From an uncultured Fenollaria sp. (GTDB taxonomy: Bacteria > Bacillota > Clostridia > Tissierellales > Peptoniphilaceae): DNA of 64,000 nt. A program made the position numbers and the translations under genes. Where the stretch lies: assembly GCF_946221515.1 (NCBI RefSeq), contig NZ_CAMJVK010000002.1:1-64000 (forward strand). The letters are read 5' to 3'. A model generated the notes under the pieces. That model was not told where the DNA came from, searched no databases, and worked only from the letters and a program-made list of their open reading frames with translations. How positions within the stretch are numbered: the first letter of the stretch is position 1; each line of letters begins with the position of its first letter. This document shows, piece after piece, positions 8,868 through 17,365 of the stretch.

Positions 8868-9128
8868 TCACATTATAAAGCTTTTGTAAAGATATAGCCA
8901 AATGACTGCTAGCGTCGGCATTATAGTCAGAAACTTAATTTTTTGCGTCTTATGTCTGAAGATTAGCATAGAGACCACGCCTAGTGGCGCGCCGCCAATT
9001 GCTGCGAGACCCAAGAGCACTTTCTCAGGCGTTCTGTGCTTGTAATTGCCACTCGCCGCCTTGAATTTGTCGATGGCAAAGGCCAAAAAGCAAACTACGT
9101 TTATGCCGTAGAATAAATATTTAAGCAT
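8868..9128 (-). CDS. DUF1294 family small membrane protein
   Basis: An 86-residue protein with hydrophobic segments at both ends and the DUF1294 core F-A-I-D-K-F-K-A, R-T-P-E-K-V-L-L, G-A-P-L-G, F-R-H-K-T. The function of the family is unknown. It stands alone on the minus strand upstream of the ferredoxin and has only a weak ribosome site (GGTGAT). Confidence 0.88.
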   Translation of the reverse strand: MLKYLFYGINVVCFLAFAIDKFKAASGNYKHRTPEKVLLGLAAIGGAPLGVVSMLIFRHKTQKIKFLTIMPTLAVIWLYLYKSFIM

Positions 9129-9160
9129 ATTATCACCGCTAATTATATACCCAAAATTGT

Positions 9161-9189
9161 TTGTTTTTACTCAGAATAAATGATATAAT
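9161..9189 (+). promoter_or_regulatory. sigma-A promoter
   Basis: TTGTTT at 9161-9166 and TATAAT at 9184-9189 with a 17 bp spacer precede the trmN6-like gene. Confidence 0.75.
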
Positions 9190-9207
9190 ACTTATAAGGA
9201 GGCTTAT

Positions 9208-9903
9208 ATGGATCAAGTATCAGGCACAAATTTTTACATATATCAGGACAAAGACGACTTTTCTTTTGGGATAGACGCGGTCCTTTTATCTGACTTTGCT
9301 AAGGCTAAGAAAAATCACATAGACCTTTGCACTGGCAATGGCATAGTCGCTTTAAGGCTAGCCTATTTATATAAAGATGCGAGTATTGTCGGAGCCGATA
9401 TTGATCATAAGGCGATAGAACTTTTTAATAAGTCCATAAGCATAAATAAGCTTGATGAGAGAGTCACAGCTATGGAAATGGATATAAGAGAAGTAGAAAA
9501 GCACTTCAAGAAAAATGCTTTTGATAGCCTTTCAGTTAATCCGCCTTATCTAAATCCCAAGGACAACATTGCCTCGGGCGATTACAAAAGGCAGGAGCTC
9601 TTACTAAACTTAGACGATATAGCAAGAGCCGCGAGCTATTTACTTAAGCCATATAGCAAGATATTTATGGTTCATAGACCGGCTAGGCTTGTTGACATCA
9701 TTTTGAGCTTCAAAAATCATGGCATTAACTTAAGAAGATTAAGAGCAGTAAAACCATTTGCAGAGAAAAAGGCGAATATGATACTTTTAGAGCTAGAAAA
9801 GTCTGAAAAAGTAGGCTTTGATTACATGAATGAGCTAGTCGTTTACAAATCTGACGGCACTTACACTGAGGAAGTAAAGGAGATTTACAATGGAGCACAA
9901 TAA
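9208..9903 (+). CDS. tRNA1(Val) (adenine-N6)-methyltransferase TrmN6/YabB-like
   Basis: A 231-residue SAM-dependent RNA/protein amino-methyltransferase. The start D-x-F-x-F-G-I-D-A-V-L-L, motif I D-L-C-T-G-N-G-I-V, and motif IV N-P-P-Y-L-N-P are as in the TrmN6 family, which methylates A37 of tRNA-Val in E. coli. AAGGAGG precedes the ATG. It overlaps rsmI by 14 nt, an arrangement also seen in Bacillus (yabB-yazA-rsmI region). Confidence 0.88.
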   Translation: MDQVSGTNFYIYQDKDDFSFGIDAVLLSDFAKAKKNHIDLCTGNGIVALRLAYLYKDASIVGADIDHKAIELFNKSISINKLDERVTAMEMDIREVEKHFKKNAFDSLSVNPPYLNPKDNIASGDYKRQELLLNLDDIARAASYLLKPYSKIFMVHRPARLVDIILSFKNHGINLRRLRAVKPFAEKKANMILLELEKSEKVGFDYMNELVVYKSDGTYTEEVKEIYNGAQ

Positions 9904-10726
9904 TGGCACTTTATATATAGTCGCAACGCCCATAGGTAATTACGAGGACATCACTTTGCGTGCGCTAAACGTCTTGAAATCAGTTGACTACATTGCTTGC
10001 GAGGACACAAGGCACACGGGCGTTTTACTAAAGCACTATGAGATAAAAAAGCCGCTCTTTGCTTATCACAAATTTAACGAGACGGATAAGTCATCATATA
10101 TACTCGAACTTTTGAGTGAAGGCAAGAGCGTTGCCATAGTCTCAGATGCGGGCTCACCTGGCATCTCCGACCCGGGCGTGATTGCGGCGCGTGCTGCGAG
10201 AGAGGCTGGCTACACTGTTACAGCCATACCGGGAGCGACAGCCTTTGTCACATCGCTTATGGCGAGCGGCCTTGACCTTAGTCATTTCGCCTTCATTGGC
10301 TTTGCGCCTCAAAAGGATGCTAAGCGCAAAAAGTTTATGGAAGGTTATAAATCATACGCCATGCCGCTAATTTACTACGAAGCGCCTCATAGGCTCATCG
10401 CTTTTTTAAATACGGCGCTTGATGTTTATGGCGATAGAATGATTTTTATCAGCCGCGAGCTAACAAAAGTTTTTGAAGAGAATTTATATATGCGCCTTAG
10501 CGAGGCCATAGCCCACTTTACTGAGAATGAGCCGCGTGGCGAGTTTGTCATCACCATTACGGGTCTTGATGATGAGGATGATGGCGAAGCCATTGACATA
10601 AATGAAGCTGCAAAGGCGCTTATTGACGAAGGTCTAAGCATGAAGGATGCGACTAATAAATTAAAGGAGCTTGGCTTTAAGAAGAATGACGCCTATAAGG
10701 CGCTGCTTGAGATAAAGGAAGACTAA
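9890..10726 (+). CDS. rsmI: 16S rRNA (cytidine1402-2'-O)-methyltransferase
   Basis: Adds the 2'-O-methyl at C1402 of 16S rRNA in the decoding centre. The 278-residue protein has the tetrapyrrole-methylase-like fold: G-T-L-Y-I-V-A-T-P-I-G-N at the start, E-D-T-R-H-T, V-S-D-A-G-S-P-G-I-S-D-P-G, and I-P-G-A-T-A. The C-terminal ~45 residues form the small helical RsmI tail. The ATG has an AAAGGAG site inside the end of the upstream gene. Confidence 0.96.
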   Translation: MEHNNGTLYIVATPIGNYEDITLRALNVLKSVDYIACEDTRHTGVLLKHYEIKKPLFAYHKFNETDKSSYILELLSEGKSVAIVSDAGSPGISDPGVIAARAAREAGYTVTAIPGATAFVTSLMASGLDLSHFAFIGFAPQKDAKRKKFMEGYKSYAMPLIYYEAPHRLIAFLNTALDVYGDRMIFISRELTKVFEENLYMRLSEAIAHFTENEPRGEFVITITGLDDEDDGEAIDINEAAKALIDEGLSMKDATNKLKELGFKKNDAYKALLEIKED

Positions 10727-10727
10727 G

Positions 10728-11666
10728 ATGTACGAAGATTTAATCATAAAGATGAGGGACCTCAACAATTTAATAAAAGAAAAGTCCATGGATATAGATA
10801 AGATAGGCAGAGAAGGTCTTAAGAAGGAGATTTATTCTGGACTTGCCGAAAAGTATTTGATAGATGACGATATTGACCTAGAAAAACTCGCTGATGAAGG
10901 CGGTCTCTGGGCTGTGGACGGCTCACTGGGCAGGATAGGCTCTCTTTATCCGCACTACATAAGCGTGATAGATGCACTTGTGATATCGACAAAGGGCGGC
11001 TTTGAGCACAGGAAGAGCAGTCTTTACTCGCCAATGCAAGGGCAAGTGCAAGAGGAGGACGAATTTTCTTTCGAGTCAGAAATGTACGTAAAAAAAGAGA
11101 TGGCGAGGCTCGAGGTACGCGTCGTTATCGAGGCTTTAGAGAAAGAAACGCCTAAGATGATATTTATGGACGGCGGCTTTATCCGCTACATCATCAGCTG
11201 TAAGGAAGATTTTGAAGAGCTGAAAAAGATCTGCATCGAGCGCGGAATAATTTTAGCTGGGGTCATAGAGGAAATAAAGACATCAATACTTGGTAAAGAG
11301 CTAGATCTAAAGGCTTACGATAGAGAGATACTCTTCTCGCTACTTGATTACAAAGAGGCTATGCTTATCAATGACGAAATCAATAACAAGGCTGAAGAGG
11401 GCATAACAAGTGCCTTTGCACGCACATCGACCAAGCCCTATGCCATCGGCGTAGATATATCGACTGAGCAAAAAGATTTTATGAAGGATGTGCTCAAAAC
11501 CATAATCAAATTGACACCAAAGGATTCGAGAGGCATACCCATAATCTTGGATATAGTTGACAAGAAGGTTAAGATTACGGATGAACTTAAACAGAGGGTT
11601 CTAGTCAAGGAGCTTGACAAGGACGTTTACGATAGATTTTTTAACGAAGTGAGGAATTTTAGATGA
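10728..11666 (+). CDS. nurA: NurA-domain nuclease
   Basis: Probable DNA end-resection nuclease acting with the HerA-type ATPase encoded next (4 nt overlap). The 312-residue protein carries the NurA metal-binding strand W-A-V-D-G-S (about residues 61-66), a second acidic strand F-M-D-G-G-F, and a C-terminal acidic block V-D-I-S-T-E. Archaeal NurA works as a dimer on the HerA hexamer. Bacterial pairs are less studied and might serve repair or defence. It follows rsmI by 1 nt, so it lies in an RNA-modification operon rather than a defence island. Confidence 0.85.
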   Translation: MYEDLIIKMRDLNNLIKEKSMDIDKIGREGLKKEIYSGLAEKYLIDDDIDLEKLADEGGLWAVDGSLGRIGSLYPHYISVIDALVISTKGGFEHRKSSLYSPMQGQVQEEDEFSFESEMYVKKEMARLEVRVVIEALEKETPKMIFMDGGFIRYIISCKEDFEELKKICIERGIILAGVIEEIKTSILGKELDLKAYDREILFSLLDYKEAMLINDEINNKAEEGITSAFARTSTKPYAIGVDISTEQKDFMKDVLKTIIKLTPKDSRGIPIILDIVDKKVKITDELKQRVLVKELDKDVYDRFFNEVRNFR

Positions 11667-13501
11667 AGGTCTTAGGATTAACAGGCACTAGCGAGGTTTA
11701 TTTGGCCTCGAATGAGAGAAATTTTAGAATAAATGAGTTTTTGCTCGTTGAAGACGAGGTTAAGAACTATATTGGCGAAGTTGTTGAAGCGAACACCTTC
11801 AATCGCTTTATGCCCTTTGAAAAGGAAAATGATTTTGTTGATCAAAGCGTGATTGATTCTTTGTATAAATTGGGCTACGACGTGAATAACGAAGTCGTCT
11901 ACCTAGCTAAGCTAAGGCTTTTAGAGGAAGCGATGTACCCAATCATGGCGGGCTCGGCTGTTAGAGTGCCAGAATTTGACGAAATCAAGAGCCTCATCAT
12001 CAAGTCGTCACCTAAAGATGGCTTGGTGCTTGGCGTTATCAAGAACACAGACGACCTTTACAAAAATGCGGACGAAGAGCTAAAGAACATCGTCTACACT
12101 TTTGAAAATGGCGAGAGAAAAAATCAAAAGGACCTTCCTTACATCTTCAATGTGAGCGAGTTCAGTCAGTACCCACACATAGGTGTCTTCGGCGGCTCTG
12201 GCTCGGGTAAATCATTTGCCCTAAGAGTTATTATCGAAGAGCTAATGAAAAAGAGGATACCGACTATAGTCCTAGACCCTCACTACGAGATGGATTTTAA
12301 GCTAAAGACTTATGATGAAGCGGCTGATTATAGCAGTCTATATCAAAGTTTTTTGCTTGGTAAGGACGTCGGTGTTGATTTTAAGGACTTAAACGTAGGC
12401 GAGTTTAAAAATTTATTAAACGCAGCGGGCGCAATGACTGACGCGATGGATACTTCAGTTGATGAAGTTTTCAAAAGAGGCGAGAGTGCCGACGCATTTA
12501 GACTTAGACTAAGTGAAATACTTGAAGCACTTGACAGGACTGAGGACGCTCTCAATATGGATATGCAAACAGCAGAGCTAACTGGCGATGCAGCTGAGGC
12601 AGATAGGATAAGAAGATTACAAGGCTACCAAAAGACTTATGGCCGCAAGCTTAATGCATCGAGCTTAAAGGGTATTAGCTGGAGATTTAGAAGACTTGTT
12701 CAGGACAATGTATTTAGCAATAGCTCAGAAGCTTTAGAGGCAGCTCTTAGAAGCGGCAAGCTTATCTCATTAAAGGGATCGACAAGACTACTAGAAGTTT
12801 ATTCATCATATATACTTAAGAAATTTTATTACAAGAGAAGAGCCTATATGGACGCAAAACTACTTGGCACAAACGATGAGGACTACTTCCCACCATTTAT
12901 CATAATCACAGACGAAGCACACAATTTTGCTCCAAAGGCTTTTGAGAGCGCGTCAAAACCTATACTCAAAGAAGTTGCTCAAGAAGGAAGAAAGTATGGT
13001 GTCTTCTTAATCTTAGCAACACAAAGAATAACCTTGCTTGATGATACTATCACGGCTCAGCTCAATACAAAATTTATTCTGAGAACGGTTAGAGAGTCAG
13101 ACATAAGTACCATAAAAGAGGAGACAGACATCAGCTCCGACGATGCAAAGAGGCTCCCTTACTTGACTACGGGCGATGCCTTTATATCCGAAGCCTCCTT
13201 CGGTAGAACCATATTCACAAGATTTCGTTTTGCCGACACCAAGGCCATAGATAAAGTAAATCCATTCTTAGAGTTAAAGGGCGAGACAGAAGATAAAATG
13301 ATGGCAGTCTTTGAAGAGATAAAGGGAAGTCTACCTATAAGCGATTTTAATCTTACTCGTGAAGCGGCAAGGCTTGAAAAAACAGTCGGTACCATGAGTA
13401 CAGAAGAGTTTAAGGATATACTTGAGCGCCTTGCAGATGAGGGCTACATCAGTAAGAGAACAAATCCATTCGGACAAAATGAATATATAGAGAAGGAATA
13501 A
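11663..13501 (+). CDS. herA: HerA-family hexameric DNA translocase (ATP-binding)
   Basis: FtsK/HerA-superfamily ATPase, 612 residues, the motor partner of NurA. An N-terminal ~140-residue HAS-barrel-like region comes first. Then come Walker A G-G-S-G-S-G-K-S (about residues 177-184), Walker B I-I-I-T-D-E-A-H-N-F, and the sensor L-A-T-Q-R about 30 residues later. The arginine-rich H-x-E-G-R-K-Y-G-like block (E-V-A-Q-E-G-R-K-Y-G) is typical of the family. The last ~60 residues hold a small winged-helix-like tail. It is translationally coupled to nurA and followed 2 nt later by the glycogen synthase gene. Confidence 0.88.
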   Translation: MKVLGLTGTSEVYLASNERNFRINEFLLVEDEVKNYIGEVVEANTFNRFMPFEKENDFVDQSVIDSLYKLGYDVNNEVVYLAKLRLLEEAMYPIMAGSAVRVPEFDEIKSLIIKSSPKDGLVLGVIKNTDDLYKNADEELKNIVYTFENGERKNQKDLPYIFNVSEFSQYPHIGVFGGSGSGKSFALRVIIEELMKKRIPTIVLDPHYEMDFKLKTYDEAADYSSLYQSFLLGKDVGVDFKDLNVGEFKNLLNAAGAMTDAMDTSVDEVFKRGESADAFRLRLSEILEALDRTEDALNMDMQTAELTGDAAEADRIRRLQGYQKTYGRKLNASSLKGISWRFRRLVQDNVFSNSSEALEAALRSGKLISLKGSTRLLEVYSSYILKKFYYKRRAYMDAKLLGTNDEDYFPPFIIITDEAHNFAPKAFESASKPILKEVAQEGRKYGVFLILATQRITLLDDTITAQLNTKFILRTVRESDISTIKEETDISSDDAKRLPYLTTGDAFISEASFGRTIFTRFRFADTKAIDKVNPFLELKGETEDKMMAVFEEIKGSLPISDFNLTREAARLEKTVGTMSTEEFKDILERLADEGYISKRTNPFGQNEYIEKE

Positions 13502-13503
13502 AG

Positions 13504-14940
13504 ATGAGAATATTTTTTTTAGCAGCAGAAGTGAGTCCCTTCGTCAAAACAAGGGGACTTGCCGAGACCATGAGGTGCCTTCCAAAAGAGGTCGCCAAAG
13601 AGGGTAACGACGTCTACGTCTTCATCCCACTGCACAAGCCAATTAAAAGTGAATATCAAGAGAAGGTCGAGTTCATGTCATCCTACGGAGTTATGATGGG
13701 TGACGGTATTATCTATGCGAGCGTCTTCAAGTACGAAGAGGACGGCGTTAAATATATTTTTATTGCCAATGAAGATTACTTCGACAGAGACAGGATTTAT
13801 GGCGAGTTCGATGACGCCAAGCGCTACATCTTCTTTAGCAAGGCCGTTTTGGAATTTATTCAAATGTATGGGATCAAGCCAGACATCATTCACGCGAACG
13901 ACTGGCACACAGGACTTGTGCCCGTTTTACTAAAGCAATATAGGAAGAGCGACAGCTATTACAGAGGCATCAAAACCGTATTCACAGTTCATAACCTCAA
14001 GTACCAAGGCGTTTTCAATCAAAATATCATCGCCGGCATAGTCGATACCGACCTCGATGTGCTTAAGGATCAAAATTATGAGTTCATCGACTCGATCAAT
14101 ATGCTTAAGGCAGGTATTGTCTCAGCGGATATAGTGACTACCATTAGTAAGTCCTTTAGAGACGAGTTAATGGATCCGCATTTCGGAGAAGGACTCGAAG
14201 AAGTCTTTAAGGAGTATAGCTACAAGTTTCACGGCATTGTCAATGGTATAGACAAGGAAAAATACAATCCGATGACGGACAAGGCCTTATTCAAAAATTA
14301 CGATGCAAATGGTTTTAAGATCAAGAGATATAATAAGGAAGAAGTTCAAAACTACTATGGACTTAAGAAAGATGCTGAAAAGCCCCTAGTCATTATGATT
14401 AGCCGTATGAAGCGCTCGAAGGGCATTAAGCTTGTGATTGGCGCCATAGAAGAGATGGTTAAGCTTGATTGCAACTTCATCATCATGGGCACTGGCTTTA
14501 AGAGCTTCGAAGAAAAGTTTAGAGAGCTAGAAGAAAAGTACCCAGATAAGATGGCGGCAAGGATATATTATAATGAGAACGAAGCGAGAAGATTATACGC
14601 CGCATCGGATATACTACTGATGCCGTCGGAGCTTGAGCCTTGCGGATCAGCTCAAATGATTGCCATGCGCTACGGATCTTTGCCTTTAGTAAGGAAGGTT
14701 GGCGGACTTAAGGACACAGTCATTGCTTATAATGATGACAAGGAGCATGCCAATGGCTTTGCCTTTGAAAACGTTGACCAAAATGAAATGTATGAGGCGC
14801 TTAATAGGGCGTTAAAATTATATTATCAAGATGAGGATGAGTTCAATAGGATACTTAAGAATGCGATGAGAGTTGACAATGGCTGGAAAAATACTGCAGA
14901 CGAATATTGTAAATTATATCACAATTTATGTGATGAATAA
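13504..14940 (+). CDS. glgA: glycogen/starch synthase (GT5) with altered ADP-glucose motif
   Basis: Retaining glucosyltransferase that should extend alpha-1,4-glucan from ADP-glucose. The 478 residues match GlgA in length. The N-domain has A-A-E-V-S-P, H-A-N-D-W-H-T-G and T-V-H-N-L-K-Y-Q-G; the C-domain has P-S-E-L-E-P-C-G and R-x-V-G-G-L-x-D-T-V. Odd point: the usual K-T-G-G-L-A-D-V near residue 15 reads K-T-R-G-L-A-E-T, so Gly17 is Arg. The lysine is kept. No other glycogen gene is nearby. Either this is a tolerated variant or the donor or activity differs. Confidence 0.88.
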   Translation: MRIFFLAAEVSPFVKTRGLAETMRCLPKEVAKEGNDVYVFIPLHKPIKSEYQEKVEFMSSYGVMMGDGIIYASVFKYEEDGVKYIFIANEDYFDRDRIYGEFDDAKRYIFFSKAVLEFIQMYGIKPDIIHANDWHTGLVPVLLKQYRKSDSYYRGIKTVFTVHNLKYQGVFNQNIIAGIVDTDLDVLKDQNYEFIDSINMLKAGIVSADIVTTISKSFRDELMDPHFGEGLEEVFKEYSYKFHGIVNGIDKEKYNPMTDKALFKNYDANGFKIKRYNKEEVQNYYGLKKDAEKPLVIMISRMKRSKGIKLVIGAIEEMVKLDCNFIIMGTGFKSFEEKFRELEEKYPDKMAARIYYNENEARRLYAASDILLMPSELEPCGSAQMIAMRYGSLPLVRKVGGLKDTVIAYNDDKEHANGFAFENVDQNEMYEALNRALKLYYQDEDEFNRILKNAMRVDNGWKNTADEYCKLYHNLCDE

Positions 14941-14954
14941 GTAATAAGAAAGTT

Positions 14955-14987
14955 AAAGCTCTTTGCTCAGTGCAAGGAGCTTTTCTT
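14955..14987 (+). terminator. intrinsic terminator after glgA
   Basis: AAGCTC-T-TTGC pairs with GCAAGGAGCTT around TCAGT and is followed by TTTTCTT. Confidence 0.8.
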
Positions 14988-14993
14988 GTATAG

Positions 14994-15209
14994 TGACGAG
15001 CGATTGCTGAGGTAAAATTACTAAACATATGACGAGCGATTGCTGAGGTAAAATTACTAAACATATGAAGAGCGATTGCTGAGGCAAAATTGCTAGGGAT
15101 ATGACGAGCGTTTGATGAAGTAAAATTACTAAACGTATGACGAGCGTTTGATGAAGTGATTTTACTTATCGTATGCTGGGCGTTTAAGTGAGCAAAACGA
15201 TTATCGTGG
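14994..15209. repeat. six tandem 36-bp repeats
   Basis: Units begin at 14994, 15030, 15066, 15102, 15138 and 15174, exactly 36 bp apart. The unit is close to TGACGAGCGATTGCTGAGGT plus AAAATTACTAAACATA. The first two copies are nearly identical and the later ones drift. There are no spacers. The minus strand stays open through the array and would encode a 12-residue repeat, but I see no start signal for a gene. The intergenic region 14941-15509 otherwise holds only the glgA terminator, the next repeat and the aspA promoter. Confidence 0.92.
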
Positions 15210-15283
15210 CAAAACCATAATCGTGGCAAAACAATTATCATGGCAAAACGATTATCGTGGCAAGACCATAATCGCGGCAAGGC
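15199..15283. repeat. five tandem 17-bp repeats
   Basis: Units at 15199, 15216, 15233, 15250 and 15267 follow the pattern (G/C/A)A(T/A)(T/A)ATCGTGGCAAAAC with a few changes. The array overlaps the end of the last 36-bp unit, and its unit is unrelated in sequence to the 36-bp unit. Confidence 0.9.
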
Positions 15284-15449
15284 CATTAGCAAGAAAATTT
15301 TATTAATTTTTTTGAAAAGATTAAATAATTTCTTTCATATTTACTCATATAAGGACTGTGATTTGAGTCACAATGAATTATCTATTCGCTTAGCTTGCAA
15401 ATACTTTACTAGATTAAAAAATCTACGCCATAATCCTAGACTTAAGTAC

Positions 15450-15478
15450 TTGCAAGCTTTTCGATTATGTGTTAGAAT
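15450..15478 (+). promoter_or_regulatory. aspA promoter
   Basis: TTGCAA at 15450-15455 and TAGAAT at 15473-15478 with a 17 bp spacer lie upstream of the GGGAGG ribosome site of aspA. Confidence 0.65.
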
Positions 15479-15509
15479 GATGATGTAATTAAAAATCGGG
15501 AGGTAAGTC

Positions 15510-16952
15510 ATGGAAGAAATCAAAAAAAGAATAGAAGCGGACTCTATTGGTGAGAAGGAAGTACCAGTAGACGCTTATTATGGCGTTCAAAGTCTAAGAG
15601 GTAAGGAAAACTTTCATATAACTGGCAGACACATTCATCCAGAGATGATTGTTGCTCTTGCTGAAATTAAAAAGGCTTGCGCTATCACTAACCAACAATC
15701 GCGCCTTATGTCTAAGGAAAAGGAAGAGGCCATTGCCAAGGCTTGTGATATGATCATCGAAGGAAAGTATCACGACGAGTTCATCTGCGACGCAATTCAA
15801 GGCGGTGCGGGAACTACAGCTAACATGAACGCTAACGAGGTTATAGCCAACCTTGCTAACGAGATCATGGGTGGAGACTTAGGTACATACGACCACGTTC
15901 ACCCAAATGACGACGTAAACATGTGCCAATCAACTAACGACGTTTATCCAACAGCTGGTAAGATAGCTGCGGTTAAGCTTGTTAACAAGACTATCGACCA
16001 ATTGATGGATCTAATCAATGCTCTTGAAAAGAAATCGATTGAGTTTGACGACGTTATCAAGATGGGTAGAACACAATTACAAGATGCTGTACCTATAAGA
16101 CTTGGACAAGAGTTCCACGCATATCAAAGCGCTCTTCGCCGTGACGTTAGAAGAATTAAAAAGGCAAGAGACGTGCTTAAGGTTATTAACATGGGCTCAA
16201 CTGCCATCGGTACTGGTATAAACGTTGATGTTAACTACTATGTAAATATTACTGAGACACTTGCGAGAGTGACTGGGCTATCACTTAAACAAGCGGACGA
16301 CATGATTGACGGCACTCAAAACCTTGACGGAGTGGCATTCCTATCAGCAACTATCAAGACTTGCGCTATAACACTTTCAAAGATGAGTAACGACTTAAGA
16401 CTTATGAGTTCGGGACCAAGAACTGGTTTTGGCGAAATCATTTTGCCAGCTAGACAAAATGGCTCATCCATAATGCCAGGAAAGGTTAACCCAGTTATTC
16501 CAGAAGTAGCTAGCCAAGTTGCTTTCTCAATCATAGGTAACGACATGTGTATCACTATGGCGTCTGAAGCTGGTCAACTTGAACTAAACGCGTTTGAACC
16601 AGTTATGTTCTACAAGCTTTTCGAATCGATCGAAACACTTGGAAACGCTTGCGAAACACTAAGAGTTAACTGCATTGAAGGCATCGTTGCTGACAAGGAA
16701 AGATGCAAGGCGCTACTTGATAACTCTGTAGGCATGGTTACAGCGCTTGTTCCGCACATCGGCTACAAGAAGTCAGCAGCCATCGCTAAGGAAGCGCTTA
16801 AGACAGGCGAATCAGTTACTTCAATCATACTAAGAGACAATATCCTTGACCAAAAAGAAATAGATGAAATCTTCAACCCATTCCAATTAACTAAACCGGG
16901 AATTGCAGCGAGGGAGCTAATCCAAGAAAAGGGAGATAAGGAAGAAGACTAA
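15510..16952 (+). CDS. aspA: aspartate ammonia-lyase (aspartase)
   Basis: Deaminates L-aspartate to fumarate and ammonia in the cytoplasm. The 480-residue protein has all superfamily blocks: D-A-Y-Y-G-V-Q-S near residue 22, Q-G-G-A-G-T-T-A-N-M-N, H-P-N-D-D-V-N-x-x-Q-S-T-N-D, G-R-T-Q-L-Q-D-A, and the flexible catalytic loop G-S-S-I-M-P-G-K-V-N-P. Loop and Y-G-V-Q features fit aspartase better than fumarase. It is a single-gene unit with its own promoter. The tail is slightly extended and acidic, ending E-K-G-D-K-E-E-D. Confidence 0.95.
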   Translation: MEEIKKRIEADSIGEKEVPVDAYYGVQSLRGKENFHITGRHIHPEMIVALAEIKKACAITNQQSRLMSKEKEEAIAKACDMIIEGKYHDEFICDAIQGGAGTTANMNANEVIANLANEIMGGDLGTYDHVHPNDDVNMCQSTNDVYPTAGKIAAVKLVNKTIDQLMDLINALEKKSIEFDDVIKMGRTQLQDAVPIRLGQEFHAYQSALRRDVRRIKKARDVLKVINMGSTAIGTGINVDVNYYVNITETLARVTGLSLKQADDMIDGTQNLDGVAFLSATIKTCAITLSKMSNDLRLMSSGPRTGFGEIILPARQNGSSIMPGKVNPVIPEVASQVAFSIIGNDMCITMASEAGQLELNAFEPVMFYKLFESIETLGNACETLRVNCIEGIVADKERCKALLDNSVGMVTALVPHIGYKKSAAIAKEALKTGESVTSIILRDNILDQKEIDEIFNPFQLTKPGIAARELIQEKGDKEED

Positions 16953-16965
16953 AAAATTCTTATAA

Positions 16966-17056
16966 AAATCGCGGCTAAAACTCGTTACGACTGATTACCC
17001 TCCTCGACGTACTACAGTACGACTGCGTCAGGTCTCAGTCTAAACTTCGTCTTATC
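16966..17056 (+). repeat. dispersed hairpin element, copy A
   Basis: Stem arms GACTGA (16989-16994) and TCAGTC (17035-17040), with ACC/GGT inside, enclose a loop containing CGTACT-AC-AGTACG. The order of blocks (ATCGCG, then arm, CCTCGAYGTACT, arm, CTAAACTTCG) matches the element at 51041-51146, although the arms differ in sequence. It sits just after aspA and may act as a terminator or boundary. Confidence 0.7.
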
Positions 17057-17140
17057 CACGCAAGTGCGAAGCACCAAGGTTCTGGGGACCCATTCAAAGC
17101 GAAGCTTTGTAAATGTGTCAGGTTCTTCTTTTTCCGACAG

Positions 17141-17212
17141 AATTTACTCGTGGTAGGCTGTTAGCACTAATAAAAGTTTAAAATTTACTCGTAGTAGATG
17201 AACAGCGCTAAT
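17141..17212. repeat. pair of ~31-bp direct repeats
   Basis: AATTTACTCGTGGTAG... at 17141-17171 and AATTTACTCGTAGTAG... at 17182-17212 share most positions and end in AGCACTAAT / AGCGCTAAT. The whole interval 16953-17365 has no gene. It holds element A, this repeat pair, hairpin copy 1 and the Fic promoter. Confidence 0.75.
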
Positions 17213-17263
17213 CGAAGGGAAAAATTAGTTCGAATCAGATAAACTATTTTAATAAAAAACTTA

Positions 17264-17311
17264 TGGGGAGCAAACGCATTGAAATTTTGATGCAAATGCT
17301 CCCCATTTTTC
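17264..17311 (+). repeat. hairpin repeat copy 1, upstream of the Fic gene
   Basis: GGGGAGC...GCTCCCC stem with inner GCAT/ATGC, followed by a T run. It is nearly identical over ~44 bp to the hairpin at 18317-18364 on the other side of the Fic gene. Either copy would work as an intrinsic terminator. Confidence 0.9.
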
Positions 17312-17312
17312 T

Positions 17313-17341
17313 TGCTTATTGATAAAAATAGTGATATAATT
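17313..17341 (+). promoter_or_regulatory. promoter of the Fic gene
   Basis: TTGCTT at 17313-17318 and TATAAT at 17336-17341, 17 bp apart, lie immediately after hairpin copy 1. Confidence 0.8.
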
Positions 17342-17365
17342 AATACAAGAGATAGGAGGTGCATT

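Noticed and set aside
14994..15209. 36-bp repeats as a CRISPR array
   Set aside because: Units are contiguous without spacers and no cas genes are present.
14855..15292. Minus-strand open frame of 145 codons with a 12-residue repeat
   Set aside because: It is produced by the tandem repeats, overlaps the end of glgA, and has no ribosome site or promoter.
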